A stretch of 6,177 nt of DNA from Gammaproteobacteria bacterium (GTDB lineage Bacteria; Pseudomonadota; Gammaproteobacteria; Pseudomonadales; Azotimanducaceae), in assembly GCA_002726925.1 (NCBI GenBank), contig PBTJ01000010.1, positions 1 to 6,177 on the forward strand. Reading direction: 5' to 3'. The notes under the pieces are model-generated. The model was not told where the DNA came from. It did not search any database and saw nothing but the letters and a program-made list of their open reading frames with translations. Below are positions 5,987 through 6,177 of the stretch, piece by piece. Numbering within the stretch: the stretch's first letter is position 1; each line of letters begins with the position of its first letter. The translations under genes and the position numbers were made by a program.

Positions 5987-6177
5987 ATGGATAACGCCAG
6001 TGCCCTACTGGCCTTGGCGGTGCTGGCGGGAGCGCTATTAGGCCTGCTCTGCTCAATAATCGCCCTACAGATTGGCAAATCCTTGCTGCCAAACGGCGAG
6101 TCATTGATAGCTGACCCACCCGACGAATTTTCACCCAATCGATTTTCTAGCATGCGCCAGCACATGGGTGCCGTGCT
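5987..6177 (+). CDS. Start of an unrecognised protein with an N-terminal transmembrane helix (partial, runs off the right edge)
   Basis: From ATG at 5987 the frame is open to the window end, 63 codons, with an in-frame stop at 5951 limiting the start. Residues about 5-31 form a long hydrophobic helix rich in Ala, Leu and Gly (LLALAVLAGALLGLLC), followed by QIGKSLLPNGES and a polar, proline-containing stretch (ADPPDEFSPNRF). This is the pattern of a single-span anchored protein with a soluble domain beyond. There is no clear Shine-Dalgarno site before the ATG; a TTG at 5978 is an alternative start. The gene begins 38 bases after the MarR stop on the same strand, so an operon is plausible. No family can be assigned from this fragment. 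Confidence 0.5.
   Translation, partial: MDNASALLALAVLAGALLGLLCSIIALQIGKSLLPNGESLIADPPDEFSPNRFSSMRQHMGAV

Noticed and set aside
5901..6165. Minus-strand frames of 77 and 71 codons at the right edge
   Set aside because: They overlap the MarR end or the plus-strand frame with a clear hydrophobic helix, which is the better coding candidate.
1..6177. CRISPR arrays, tRNA or rRNA genes, insertion sequences, attachment sites
   Set aside because: No regularly spaced repeats, cloverleaf, transposase motif or terminal inverted repeat was seen by eye.

Overview
The window looks like chromosomal DNA of a Gram-negative proteobacterium. An outer-membrane TonB-dependent receptor with a signal peptide shows the cell envelope type, and the start regions use Shine-Dalgarno sites. 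The gene content (a TonB receptor with a TPR-sulfotransferase, and a MarR regulator of the kind I associate with gammaproteobacterial osmolyte loci) and the moderate base composition suggest a marine or aquatic gammaproteobacterium, perhaps Halieaceae-like. That placement is inference from protein style only.

Left and centre (about 1-4896) is a minus-strand block. Read in the direction of transcription it has four parts: (a) a TonB-dependent outer-membrane receptor, 4896 to 2251, best started at a GTG with a good ribosome binding site; (b) a strong intrinsic terminator hairpin at 2192-2215; (c) a 678-residue protein with N-terminal TPR repeats and a C-terminal PAPS-dependent sulfotransferase domain, 2118 to 82; (d) the start of another gene at 110, which overlaps the sulfotransferase end by 29 bases, has its own AGGAG and runs off the left edge. 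The overlap makes (c) and (d) very probably one transcript. The terminator suggests that (a) is expressed separately or that only read-through reaches (c).

The stretch 4897-5417 is a 521-base divergent intergenic region. I find no convincing gene in it. It does hold several dyads and short direct repeats that could be regulator sites. The best is a GCCACC-N7-GGTGGC palindrome lying between weak -35 and -10-like hexamers upstream of the regulator gene.

Right (5418-6177) is a plus-strand block: a complete MarR-family repressor, then, 38 bases later, the start of a protein with an N-terminal hydrophobic helix that runs off the right edge. These two may form an operon.

The most interesting possibility is a small system on the minus strand: outer-membrane receptor, TPR-sulfotransferase with a tyrosylprotein-sulfotransferase-like active site, and a coupled small or membrane protein of unknown nature. 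Its substrate cannot be read from the sequence.
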